Source: Parapedobacter flavus (GTDB lineage Bacteria > Bacteroidota > Bacteroidia > Sphingobacteriales > Sphingobacteriaceae). Taken from it: 64,000 nucleotides of DNA. Positions 8,209 to 15,210 of the stretch are shown here, one piece after another. Below the pieces are notes generated by a model, which did not search any database, was not told where the DNA came from, and worked only from the letters and a program-made list of their open reading frames with translations. The stretch lies in NCBI RefSeq assembly GCF_035818675.1, contig NZ_JAYKZZ010000029.1, forward strand, positions 37,090-101,089, written 5' to 3'. Position numbers and translations under genes: made by a program. Each line of letters starts with the position of its first letter. Positions within the stretch are counted from its first letter, which is position 1.

Positions 8209-8439
8209 TTTACGCTTTCTTTACTGCTTTTCTACCCGTTTTTTACCGCCTAGGTAAAGGTTTGGTAAAGATTTGGTAAGGAAATGGTAAGGGTTTGGTA
8301 AGGAAGAGGTAAGGAAGAGGTAAGGAAGAGGTAAGGAAATGGTAAGGAAATGGTATGGAAGAGGTAAGGAAGTAGTAAGGAAGTACTAAACAAAGGGTAA
8401 AGAATAGGTAAAACAATGGTAGCCACGAGGTAAGCAACT
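8209..8439. repeat. 11-bp tandem array with an internal inversion (21 units)
   Basis: Seventeen units of exactly 11 bp run from 8253 to 8439, each beginning GGTAA or a one/two-base variant (consensus GGTAAGGAARW). Four further units upstream carry the reverse-complement core, TTTAC/TCTAC/TTTACC, at 8209, 8220, 8231 and 8242, again 11 bp apart and in register with the forward array. The junction TTTACC-GCCTA-GGTAAA is an inverted repeat. The array fills most of the 337-bp gap between divergent ribD and prmC. Minus-strand ORFs across it only translate the repeat (Leu-Pro-Tyr-rich) and are not genes. Confidence 0.9.
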
Positions 8440-8469
8440 GTATCGTTTGGCCAATCCACGTGGATGATG

Positions 8470-8477
8470 TAAGTTTG
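8470..8477 (+). promoter_or_regulatory. -7 element of prmC, 5 nt from the start codon
   Basis: TAAGTTTG matches TAnnTTTG and is separated from the prmC ATG at 8483 by only CATCC, predicting a leaderless or nearly leaderless transcript. Confidence 0.5.
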
Positions 8478-8482
8478 CATCC

Positions 8483-9343
8483 ATGCAGACACTAGCGGCA
8501 ATCGAACAACGGTTCGTGGATGGTCTTTTGGGTTTATACCCTGTAGATGAAATTAAGCAGCTCTGTTACCTCCTGGCTGAAGATCGATTCGACTGGTCTA
8601 AGACGACTTACTTATTAAACCGGCAGGCGCCACTGGGCGAGGAAGACGGGGAATGGTTTACTACCGCACTGTCAGCGCTCCAACAAGCAAAACCCATCCA
8701 ATACATTTTGGGACATACTTGGTTTATGGGGATGAAACTCGCCGTAAGCGACGCCGTGCTCATACCGCGGCCGGAGACCGAAGAGTTAGTGCACCTCATC
8801 ACCCGCCATCACCGGCCTTCAACTGTTCCTTTACGTATTATCGACATTGGCACAGGAAGTGGCTGTATCGCTATTGCGCTGAAAAAAGCACTGCCGAAAG
8901 CCCAGGTATACGCCCTGGATGTTTCGAGCGATGCGCTGCGCGTAGCGCAACAGAATGCAAAAAGCCTTTCGGCACAAATTAATTTCATCCAAGCAGATAT
9001 TTTGGAATGGGATGCTGTTTTCCAAAACGACCATCGGTTTGACATCGTGGTAAGCAACCCCCCATACATTACCACGGCTGAGCGGGGGCAAATGCACAGC
9101 AACGTATTGGAACATGAGCCCCATTTGGCACTTTTTGTTCAAGGAGACGCTCCCTTACTGTTTTACGAACATATTGCTGCATTCGCATCCAGCCACTTGC
9201 TCCCAGACGGCAATTTATATGTCGAAATTAACCGCAATTATGGCAAAGAGGTAAGTGATCTGTTCCATAAAAAAGGCTTCAGAGCGGTTACAGTCCATAG
9301 CGACATGCAAGGTGCCGACCGGATGGTCTGCGCGAAAAAATAG
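8483..9343 (+). CDS. prmC: Peptide chain release factor N5-glutamine methyltransferase
   Basis: A 286-residue SAM-dependent enzyme that methylates the GGQ glutamine of release factors RF1/RF2. Visible motifs are the N-terminal helical domain (residues 1-80), PIQYILGHTWF, ILIPRPETEELV-like VLIPRPETEELVHL, the SAM loop IDIGTGSGCIAIAL (about 113-126) and the catalytic NPPY (about 192-195). Length is normal. The start has a promoter element immediately before it. The following amidohydrolase gene begins 20 nt later and is probably co-transcribed. Confidence 0.95.
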   Translation: MQTLAAIEQRFVDGLLGLYPVDEIKQLCYLLAEDRFDWSKTTYLLNRQAPLGEEDGEWFTTALSALQQAKPIQYILGHTWFMGMKLAVSDAVLIPRPETEELVHLITRHHRPSTVPLRIIDIGTGSGCIAIALKKALPKAQVYALDVSSDALRVAQQNAKSLSAQINFIQADILEWDAVFQNDHRFDIVVSNPPYITTAERGQMHSNVLEHEPHLALFVQGDAPLLFYEHIAAFASSHLLPDGNLYVEINRNYGKEVSDLFHKKGFRAVTVHSDMQGADRMVCAKK

Positions 9344-9363
9344 AACCAACATTAATATAAACC

Positions 9364-11004
9364 ATGAATAATACCATCTTTACATTAGCAGCCGTCGCCA
9401 CCGCGATGTTGTGTTCATGCAACAGCTCCCAGCAGGCCGACCTGATCGTCTATAACGCCGTTGTGTACACGGTCGATTCGTCGTTTAACACTGCGGAGGC
9501 CTTTGCCGTGCGCGACGGCGAATTCATCGCCGTTGGCACTTCGGACGAGATCCGATCAGCATACGGGGCGGAAGAGACTATTGATGCACAAGGCCAGGCC
9601 ATTTACCCCGGTTTTTACGATGCGCACGCACACTTCTTCGGCTATGCACAGACCTATGGCCAGGCCGACCTGAGTGGGGCAACTTCGTTCGATGAAATCA
9701 TCGACCGCCTCAAAGCATTCCGGTCCGAACATCCCTATGCACCGTGGCTATTGGGCCGGGGTTGGGACCAGAACCTTTGGGAAGACAAATCTTTTCCAAC
9801 GAAAGACCGTTTAGAAGCCGCATTCCCCAACATCCCGGTGTACCTTGTGCGCATTGATGGGCACGCGGCATTGGCGAGCGGCAAAGCATTGGAGCTGGCA
9901 GGGATCACCGGTCCGGTTGATATCGAAGGCGGCTTGGTTGAGACCCGGCGGGACGAGCCCACCGGTATATTGGTAGACAATGCGATGGACGCCGTATCTG
10001 CCCTTATTCCCCGCCCCACAACATCACAGTTAACACAGTTTCTGAAGAAGGCGGAGAAGGCTTGTCTAGCCGTGGGGCTTACCACGGTGAGCGATGCCGG
10101 CCTGGGGCGGGCCTCCCTCCAATTACTGGATAGTCTATATACGGCAGGGCAACTCCGTATCCGTAACCACGCAATGATAGGCCTATCCGATGAAAATCTG
10201 GACCACTACTTGGCGGCAGGTCCCTATGTGGGCGACCGATTCACTGTGCGTGCCTTTAAAATACTGGCCGATGGCGCCCTTGGTTCGCGGGGCGCTTGCC
10301 TGCTTCACCCCTACGCAGACGCGCCGACTTCGGGGTTCCTGCTGTTCAGCCCCCAAGCCATCGATTCGGCCATTGCTCGCATAGTCAATAGCGATTTCCA
10401 AGTAGCCACCCATGCTATAGGCGATTCGACCAACCGGCTGATACTCGAAATTTACGGCAAATACCTCAAAGGGGAAAACGACCGCCGTTGGCGGATTGAA
10501 CATGCACAGGTTATATCGCCAGCGGATTTCAACAAATTTGGTGCTTATGACATTATTCCATCGGTGCAGCCAACCCATGCCACATCCGATATGTATTGGG
10601 CTGAAGACCGCTTAGGCCCGGAACGTATCAAGGGTGCCTATGCTTTCCGGCAGTTACTCGAAGAAGCGGGGCTATTGGCCTTAGGTAGTGACTTCCCTGT
10701 GGAGCACATCAATCCGCTGTACGGATTTCACGCCGCTGTGGCTCGCGTAGACAAAAACGATTACCCCGAGGGGGGCTTCCAGCCCGAAAATGCGATCGAC
10801 CGCGAGGCTGCCCTGCGGGGTATGACCATTTGGGCTGCATACAGCGTGTTCGAGGAGGATACACGCGGTAGTATCGAGGTAGGTAAAAAAGCTGATTTCG
10901 TTCGACTTGGAAAAGACATCATGACTATTCCGGCCAACGAAATACCCGAAGTGAAGGTGTTACAAACGGCAATCGCCGGCGAAACGGTCTACCGTAAAGA
11001 GTAG
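9364..11004 (+). CDS. Lipoprotein amidohydrolase (YtcJ-like)
   Basis: A 546-residue metal-dependent hydrolase of the amidohydrolase superfamily, closest in pattern to the YtcJ-like group. It starts with a lipoprotein signal (LAAVATAMLCSC), so it should be anchored in the envelope. The amidohydrolase features are the N-terminal beta-sandwich (DLIVYNAVVYTVDSSFNTAE), the HAHF metal motif (about 87-90), a central ATHAIGD histidine, WRIEHAQ, GSDFPVEHINP and the closing GSIEVGKKADFV. Its natural substrate is unknown; amide or N-acyl bonds are usual for the family. Confidence 0.88.
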   Translation: MNNTIFTLAAVATAMLCSCNSSQQADLIVYNAVVYTVDSSFNTAEAFAVRDGEFIAVGTSDEIRSAYGAEETIDAQGQAIYPGFYDAHAHFFGYAQTYGQADLSGATSFDEIIDRLKAFRSEHPYAPWLLGRGWDQNLWEDKSFPTKDRLEAAFPNIPVYLVRIDGHAALASGKALELAGITGPVDIEGGLVETRRDEPTGILVDNAMDAVSALIPRPTTSQLTQFLKKAEKACLAVGLTTVSDAGLGRASLQLLDSLYTAGQLRIRNHAMIGLSDENLDHYLAAGPYVGDRFTVRAFKILADGALGSRGACLLHPYADAPTSGFLLFSPQAIDSAIARIVNSDFQVATHAIGDSTNRLILEIYGKYLKGENDRRWRIEHAQVISPADFNKFGAYDIIPSVQPTHATSDMYWAEDRLGPERIKGAYAFRQLLEEAGLLALGSDFPVEHINPLYGFHAAVARVDKNDYPEGGFQPENAIDREAALRGMTIWAAYSVFEEDTRGSIEVGKKADFVRLGKDIMTIPANEIPEVKVLQTAIAGETVYRKE

Positions 11005-11090
11005 CTACCGTCGTACGCTATGTGCTCCTGTGATATTAACAATTGAAACTAAAGCCCTTATCATATCCATTGAAATTATCTGAAATTTAT

Positions 11091-11122
11091 TTTGGACGAT
11101 ACACCCTATAATTCTATCTTTG
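11091..11122 (+). promoter_or_regulatory. Promoter of tRNA-Lys
   Basis: TTTG at 11091-11094, 20 bp, TATCTTTG at 11115-11122. This is a full Bacteroidota-type promoter about 50 nt before the tRNA. Confidence 0.6.
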
Positions 11123-11170
11123 CACCACTTTCCAAAAGCAGGGAAGTTGGTTCTGAAAAGAACAAAAAAT

Positions 11171-11243
11171 GATTCCGTAGCTCAGCTGGTAGAGCAATAC
11201 ACTTTTAATGTATGGGTCCTGGGTTCGAGCCCCAGCGGGATCA
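11171..11243 (+). tRNA. tRNA-Lys (TTT anticodon)
   Basis: A 73-nt cloverleaf: acceptor GATTCCG pairs with CGGGATC (one G-T), D-arm GCTC/GAGC, anticodon stem ATACA/TGTAT with anticodon TTT at 11204-11206, T-arm CTGGG-TTCGAGC-CCCAG, discriminator A. CCA is not encoded. It is followed at once by a terminator and then by an AT-rich accessory region, the usual position of an element that integrates at a tRNA 3' end. Confidence 0.97.
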
Positions 11244-11249
11244 CCTCTT

Positions 11250-11286
11250 GGGACAAGTCTGAAAACGACAGATTTGTCCCTTTTTT
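11250..11286 (+). terminator. Intrinsic terminator after tRNA-Lys
   Basis: GGGACAAgTCTG and CAGAtTTGTCCC form an 11-bp hairpin around a 7-nt loop, followed by six T residues. Confidence 0.85.
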
Positions 11287-11464
11287 ATTACCTCATAATT
11301 AACTGATATTCTGATAGATATGCGTTGTCGCTGAATTGATCTTCGGGGTGCGATGTTGTGTCTCGTAAATGACAGAAATTTAGGGAACATCGAACCCGCT
11401 TTTACTTATTTTTCTCTAACACCATTGGTTTTTCTACTGTTTATGGGTTTTTATTGAAAAGTAG

Positions 11465-11640
11465 GTATGCTATTCGTTTCATTTTCACGGGCAAAGGTAA
11501 ATCAGTGTTCTTAACGCTTTACAAGGTCAAGCCTTCGGTTTGCTAAAAAATCTCCAACCCTGCGGGTAGTATTTTTTAGTCAAAACCTTGTTTCAGCTAA
11601 ACACTGGCCTTTTTAGCCCATAAAACGAAGCAGAGCATAC
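11465..11640. repeat. 176-bp nested imperfect palindrome in a gene-free AT-rich stretch
   Basis: The gap from 11287 to 11872 has no gene. Its centre is a large foldback: GTATGC (11465) with GCATAC (11640), TTCGTTT with AAACGAA, GGGC with GCCC, CAGTGTT with AACACTG, ACAAGGT with ACCTTGT, CTAAAAAAT with ATTTTTTAG, and CCC-TGC-GGG at the centre. From memory the sequence resembles non-coding segments seen in Bacteroidota integrative conjugative elements, but I cannot verify this here. The rest of the gap shows no other signal I can name. Confidence 0.75.
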
Positions 11641-11872
11641 TCCGGCCTTTGAACGAGTAAATAAATGAGCAATTAGAGGTAGTGATGAGAAACAAAACAG
11701 CTCCTCCTCTCATTACCGAATAAATAAAAAGAGGTTAATAAGGTCAGACAGATATATTGAAAGCCGTCATGCCCTCTTGTAATCCTAATTTCTATCTTCT
11801 GAAAATCCAAACTTTCCAAAAGCTACAATCCAAACTTTCATTAAAAAAACAGATACAAATTTGAATGCAAAA

Positions 11873-12202
11873 TTAACTTGATACCAATTCAAATTTTTCG
11901 TTCCACTCTTTTATCATTTCCAGAATAGGAAGAAATGCCTTGCCTTGCTCCGTTAATGAATATTCTACTCTTGGTGGAAGCTCCTTGTATGATTCTCTAT
12001 TAACGATACCATCCTCTTCCAATTCCCTTAATTGTTCTGTAAGTACCTTTCGGGTAATATGCGGTATAATGGCATCTAACTGACCAAACCGAACCGTCCT
12101 TTCTCGAATGACATTTATGATAATAGGTTTCCACTTGTTGCCAACTTTCCCAATCGCTTGGTATAATGGGCAGTTCGAATTACAAAATTTATCGTCTCTC
12201 AT
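11873..12202 (-). CDS. HxlR family transcriptional regulator
   Basis: A 109-residue winged-helix regulator of the HxlR family. It carries the typical N-terminal cysteine block CNSNCPLYQAIGKVGNKW, the recognition region ITRKVLTEQLRELEEDGIV and the wing PRVEYSLTEQGKAF. Members often sense electrophiles or oxidants through the N-terminal cysteine and control a divergent reductase. Here it is divergent from an SDR gene, with a palindrome in the shared control region. The codon usage is AT-rich compared with neighbours outside the island. Confidence 0.92.
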   Translation of the reverse strand: MRDDKFCNSNCPLYQAIGKVGNKWKPIIINVIRERTVRFGQLDAIIPHITRKVLTEQLRELEEDGIVNRESYKELPPRVEYSLTEQGKAFLPILEMIKEWNEKFELVSS

Positions 12203-12222
12203 TTTATCTAAGCTTTATAAAA

Positions 12223-12244
12223 CTAGTTACCCGTTGGGTACTAG
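12223..12244. promoter_or_regulatory. Candidate HxlR operator
   Basis: CTAGTTACCC and GGGTACTAG form an inverted repeat around GTT, 20 nt upstream of the HxlR start and 40 nt upstream of the SDR -7 element. Position and symmetry fit a regulator binding site; binding is inferred. Confidence 0.5.
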
Positions 12245-12282
12245 AGAATACAAATATAGTATATTTTAGAAACTAATGATGG

Positions 12283-12290
12283 TATCTTTG
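12283..12290 (+). promoter_or_regulatory. -7 element of the SDR gene
   Basis: TATCTTTG matches TAnnTTTG, 26 nt ahead of the SDR ATG. No good -33 element at 19 bp, which would fit an activated or repressed promoter. Confidence 0.5.
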
Positions 12291-12316
12291 CAATACTAAT
12301 TTAAAATAATATAAAA

Positions 12317-13069
12317 ATGACTAGATTAAAAAACAAGGTAGTAGTTATTACAGGTGGTAATAGTGGCATTGGATTTGGCATTGCTCAAGAATTTAAAGAT
12401 GAAGGTGCAAAAGGAGTTATTGTAGGTAGAAATCAAGAAAGTTTAGCTAGTGCTGCGAATCAGCTTGGTAATGATTTCATAGCAATCAATGCCGATGTAA
12501 CTAACATAGCCGACTTGGAAAAAGTATTTAAAGAAACATCTGAAAAATTTAGTAAAATAGACGTAGTAGTAGCCAATGCGGGTGGTGGAATTAACGGAAC
12601 TGTTGCAGACACTAGCGAAGCCGACTATGACAAGTCAATGGAATTAAACCTTAAGAGTGTTTATTTTACTGTAAATAAAGCACTTCCCTATATGAATGAT
12701 GGTGCGTCTATTATTCTTATCGGGTCAAATGCAGCACATCGGGCATACCCGTCATTTGGACTTTACGGTGCTGCAAAAGCAGCCGTAATCTATTTTGCAA
12801 AAGCATTTTCAAATGACCTTTTAGATAGAAAGATTAGAGCGAATGTAATAACTCCAGGTACAACAGATACTCCGGCATTTGAGAAGTTCGTTCCCAAAGA
12901 GCAAATGGAAGCTGTAAAAAAACATTTTGCAAGTGTAATGCCGATAGGCAGAATTGGTCAACCATCTGATATTGGGAAAGCGGCAGTTTTTCTCGCTTCT
13001 GATGATTCATCTTTTATGCTTGGTGCAGAGCTAATTGTCGATGGTGGTATGACTTATTTGGCTAAGTAA
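12317..13069 (+). CDS. SDR family oxidoreductase
   Basis: A 250-residue classical short-chain dehydrogenase. The cofactor loop TGGNSGIGFGIA (about 13-24), the NAGGG motif, the catalytic Ser in SIILIGSNAA and YGAAK (about 155-159), and the C-terminal GGMTYLAK end are all intact. The substrate cannot be predicted. It is divergent from HxlR and followed by an NADP-binding protein gene, probably co-transcribed. AT-rich codon use sets it apart from the flanking genome. Confidence 0.92.
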   Translation: MTRLKNKVVVITGGNSGIGFGIAQEFKDEGAKGVIVGRNQESLASAANQLGNDFIAINADVTNIADLEKVFKETSEKFSKIDVVVANAGGGINGTVADTSEADYDKSMELNLKSVYFTVNKALPYMNDGASIILIGSNAAHRAYPSFGLYGAAKAAVIYFAKAFSNDLLDRKIRANVITPGTTDTPAFEKFVPKEQMEAVKKHFASVMPIGRIGQPSDIGKAAVFLASDDSSFMLGAELIVDGGMTYLAK

Positions 13070-13129
13070 TCATCTTTTGTACGAACATGAATTTGAACTC
13101 GTACCATTAAATCCTTAAAATATTTCAAA

Positions 13130-13753
13130 ATGAATAAATCAGACAACACAATAAAGAGCTATGCAATTATTGGCTTTGGCAATATAGGTCAGGCATTAGC
13201 CAAAGCGTTTGCCCGAAAAGGCATTGAAGTATCCGTTGCCTCCCGACACGAACCGGAAAGCCTCACTTCCACTGCTGCCGCAATCGGCTCCTCTATTATT
13301 CCCAAAAAACTGGAGGATGCCGTTAAAGCGGATATCATCTTTTTGGCAGTCCGCTTCGAATCTTATACGGAAGTAGCAAAGCTACTGCCCAATTGGCAGG
13401 GAAAAATCATTGTCGATGTTACGAATGCTTATGGCGTGTCCGATGAAGTGCTAGGAGGTCAACCTTCCGGCAGGGTGGTTGAGGAAGCCTTCACCAGAGG
13501 AAAATTGGTGAAAGGTTTCAACCATTTGGTGGCTGCTACTCTTTCTCAAGACCCTGTCGTACACGGTGGCAGAAGAGTGGTGTTTCTTACAAGTGATGAT
13601 GATGCAGCAACAAGAGATATTGGAACACTTGCAGAAAATCTCGGTTTTGCCCCCATCAATCTTGGCAGACTTTCAGAGGGAGGAATGCTCGTACACGGGC
13701 ATGGAAACAGTTGGGGCAAACTGATATTTAAAGACTTGGTTAAGTTTAATTGA
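13130..13753 (+). CDS. NAD(P)-binding protein of the F420-NADP reductase-like family
   Basis: A 207-residue protein with an N-terminal Rossmann fold (SYAIIGFGNIGQALAKAF, about 9-26) and the COG2085 pattern: VSVASRHEP, DIIFLAVRF, IIVDVTNAYG, KGFNHLVAATLSQDP and VVFLTSDDDAA. Such proteins reduce or sense a nicotinamide cofactor; in bacteria lacking F420 the physiological partner is unclear. It lies 60 nt after the SDR gene and was probably acquired with it. Confidence 0.85.
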   Translation: MNKSDNTIKSYAIIGFGNIGQALAKAFARKGIEVSVASRHEPESLTSTAAAIGSSIIPKKLEDAVKADIIFLAVRFESYTEVAKLLPNWQGKIIVDVTNAYGVSDEVLGGQPSGRVVEEAFTRGKLVKGFNHLVAATLSQDPVVHGGRRVVFLTSDDDAATRDIGTLAENLGFAPINLGRLSEGGMLVHGHGNSWGKLIFKDLVKFN

Positions 13754-13819
13754 AGCAGTTGCAATGGTTCAAATATAATCCTTAAAAAATTTAATAATTA
13801 AATTTCGCTACAATAAATA

Positions 13820-14224
13820 ATGAGTAAATTAGAAAACAAAGTAGCGATAGTAACAGGTGCTGAAAGAGGAATTGGTACAGGAATTGCATTTGCCGAGGCA
13901 GGCGCAAAGGTTGTTGTAAGTTATGCTTCAAGTAAAGAAGCAGCCAACAAAGTAGTGAAAGCTATTACCGACAATGGAGGCACAGCCATTGCGGTGCAAG
14001 GCGATGTATCGAAAGAAGCCGATGTAACGAAGCTGTTTGAAGAAACAAAAAAAGACTTTCGGTGCCTTGGATATTTTGGTAAACAATGCGGTCGCTCAAG
14101 GATACGCGATAAATCCATTAGCGAAATAGCTTATGAATTAGGCTTTAAATATCCGCAACATTTCACACGGCTTTTCAAACAGAAAACAGGTGTAACACCT
14201 AATGAATTTAGGTCTTTAAACTAA
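13820..14224 (+). pseudogene. Broken SDR gene fused to an AraC C-terminal fragment
   Basis: The first ~80 codons encode a good SDR N-terminus (LENKVAIVTGAERGIGTGIA through EADVTKLFEETKKDF). Just after, the SDR reading GALDILVNNA continues in another frame, so one base has been gained near 14057-14060. About 30 nt later the SDR stops abruptly and the sequence SISEIAYELGFKYPQHFTRL plus FKQKTGVTPNEFRSL follows, which is the end of an AraC-type helix-turn-helix. The single ORF is thus a scar: an SDR lost its last two thirds and was joined to the tail of an AraC regulator. A short internal deletion is also likely at GIAFAEAG (family normally has two more residues). Not expected to be functional. 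Confidence 0.85.
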
Positions 14225-14228
14225 AAAA

Positions 14229-14257
14229 ATAAGAGGTTGCTTTTTGCAACCTCTTAT
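14229..14257. terminator. Hairpin terminator between convergent units
   Basis: A perfect 12-bp stem, ATAAGAGGTTGC / GCAACCTCTTAT with a TTTTT loop. Seven A residues precede it, so read on the minus strand it ends in a T-run; it may work in both directions. Confidence 0.75.
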
Positions 14258-14373
14258 CATTTATCCCTCTTGTATCAAATGCCGTAAATCTGGGTCATTC
14301 TTGATATGTTCCGTTTCGTTTTCTACAATATATATAACGTACGATTTTTATCGCCTTAAATTTCCCAAAAAAG

Positions 14374-14401
14374 GGTTCGAGTTTCGTACCATTAGGATCA
14401 C
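14374..14401 (+). other. tRNA-3'-end-like remnant, possible attachment site
   Basis: GGGTTCGAG at 14373-14381 and GGATCAC at 14395-14401 are identical to the two conserved parts of the tRNA-Lys 3' end (GGGTTCGAG...GGATCAC at 11221-11244), but the 13 bases between them differ from the 8-base tRNA spacer and do not pair into a T-stem. A terminator follows directly, as after a real tRNA. This could be a decayed displaced tRNA end that marks the far side of an insertion. Confidence 0.35.
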
Positions 14402-14433
14402 AAAAAGCTCAATCGAAAGATTGGGCTTTTTTT
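14402..14433. terminator. Intrinsic terminator (GAAA tetraloop)
   Basis: AGCTCAATC-GAAA-GATTGGGCT with A5 on the left and T7 on the right, so it can stop transcription in both directions. On the minus strand it lies 27 nt beyond the LytTR stop codon and is the likely terminator of the two-component operon. Confidence 0.8.
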
Positions 14434-14459
14434 GTTAGTTCAAATTTAAGATTTATTAT

Positions 14460-15209
14460 TTAGAGCTGTTGCAAGGCTTGCTTTACAGTCTCCTTGTTAG
14501 GCTTAGAAACGGGTATTTTTTCTCCTGATATTAAGAGTAGAATCCCACCGTCTTCTTTTAACCAGCTTTTGACGTATTTTGGATTTACTAAATGGCTTTG
14601 GTGAGTTCTTAAAAATCCATTGGGGCGCAGTAAATCTGCATATTCTTTAAGTGATTTAGAAACCACTATTTTTTCACCGCTCGAAAGGAAGAAGTGGGTA
14701 TACGTATTGTCTGCTTCGCAACGTATAATTTGTGATAAAGTAACATACCTTATTTCGCTTTGCATAGGTAGTGCAATTTTGCTAACGTTCGTTTCTGGCC
14801 TTTTGAGTTGTTGCAGTAAAAAATCGAGCTGCGAAGTTTGTATTTGTATTGCTAATTTATGTTCAGCTTTATTTACCGCATTCATCAACTCTTCAATATC
14901 AATAGGTTTTAAAAGATAATCTAAGGCTGCAAATTTTACAGCGTGTATTCCATATTGGTCGTAAGCCGTAACAAAAATAACTTCGAAATTACGCGTTGGA
15001 AGTAGTTTTAGCACATCAAAACCTGTTTGATCGCCCATTTGAATATCCAGAAACACTAAATCTGGCAAATGTTTTTCAATTGTGTCAACCGCATCACTTA
15101 CATTTTGCGCTGTTGCGATTATAGTTACCTGCGGACAGTGCCTTTCTAGCAAAGTCCGCAGGTTTTCTAAGTTCGAAATTTCGTCATCTATTAAAACTGC
15201 TCTCATCAT
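14460..15209 (-). CDS. LytTR family response regulator
   Basis: A 249-residue regulator with an N-terminal receiver domain (acidic pair in VLIDDE, phospho-acceptor Asp in LVFLDIQMGDQTG at about 55, VTAYDQYGIHAVKFAALDYL) and a C-terminal LytTR DNA-binding domain (SEIRYVTLSQIIRCEADNTY, FLRTHQSHLVNPKYVKSW). It follows its sensor kinase by one base and forms a two-component system of the LytS/LytR kind. The second ATG at 15206 is an equally good start. AT-rich like the rest of the island. Confidence 0.93.
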   Translation of the reverse strand: MMRAVLIDDEISNLENLRTLLERHCPQVTIIATAQNVSDAVDTIEKHLPDLVFLDIQMGDQTGFDVLKLLPTRNFEVIFVTAYDQYGIHAVKFAALDYLLKPIDIEELMNAVNKAEHKLAIQIQTSQLDFLLQQLKRPETNVSKIALPMQSEIRYVTLSQIIRCEADNTYTHFFLSSGEKIVVSKSLKEYADLLRPNGFLRTHQSHLVNPKYVKSWLKEDGGILLLISGEKIPVSKPNKETVKQALQQL

Positions 15210-15210
15210 A

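Noticed and set aside
8209..8439. CRISPR array
   Set aside because: Units are 11 bp with no spacers; no cas genes anywhere in the window.
8243..8501. Two overlapping minus-strand ORFs rich in Leu, Pro, Tyr and Thr
   Set aside because: They translate the 11-bp repeat array in different frames, one extends over the prmC start, and there is no start context or family similarity.
11120..11302. 60-residue ORF across tRNA-Lys
   Set aside because: It is the tRNA and its terminator read as codons.
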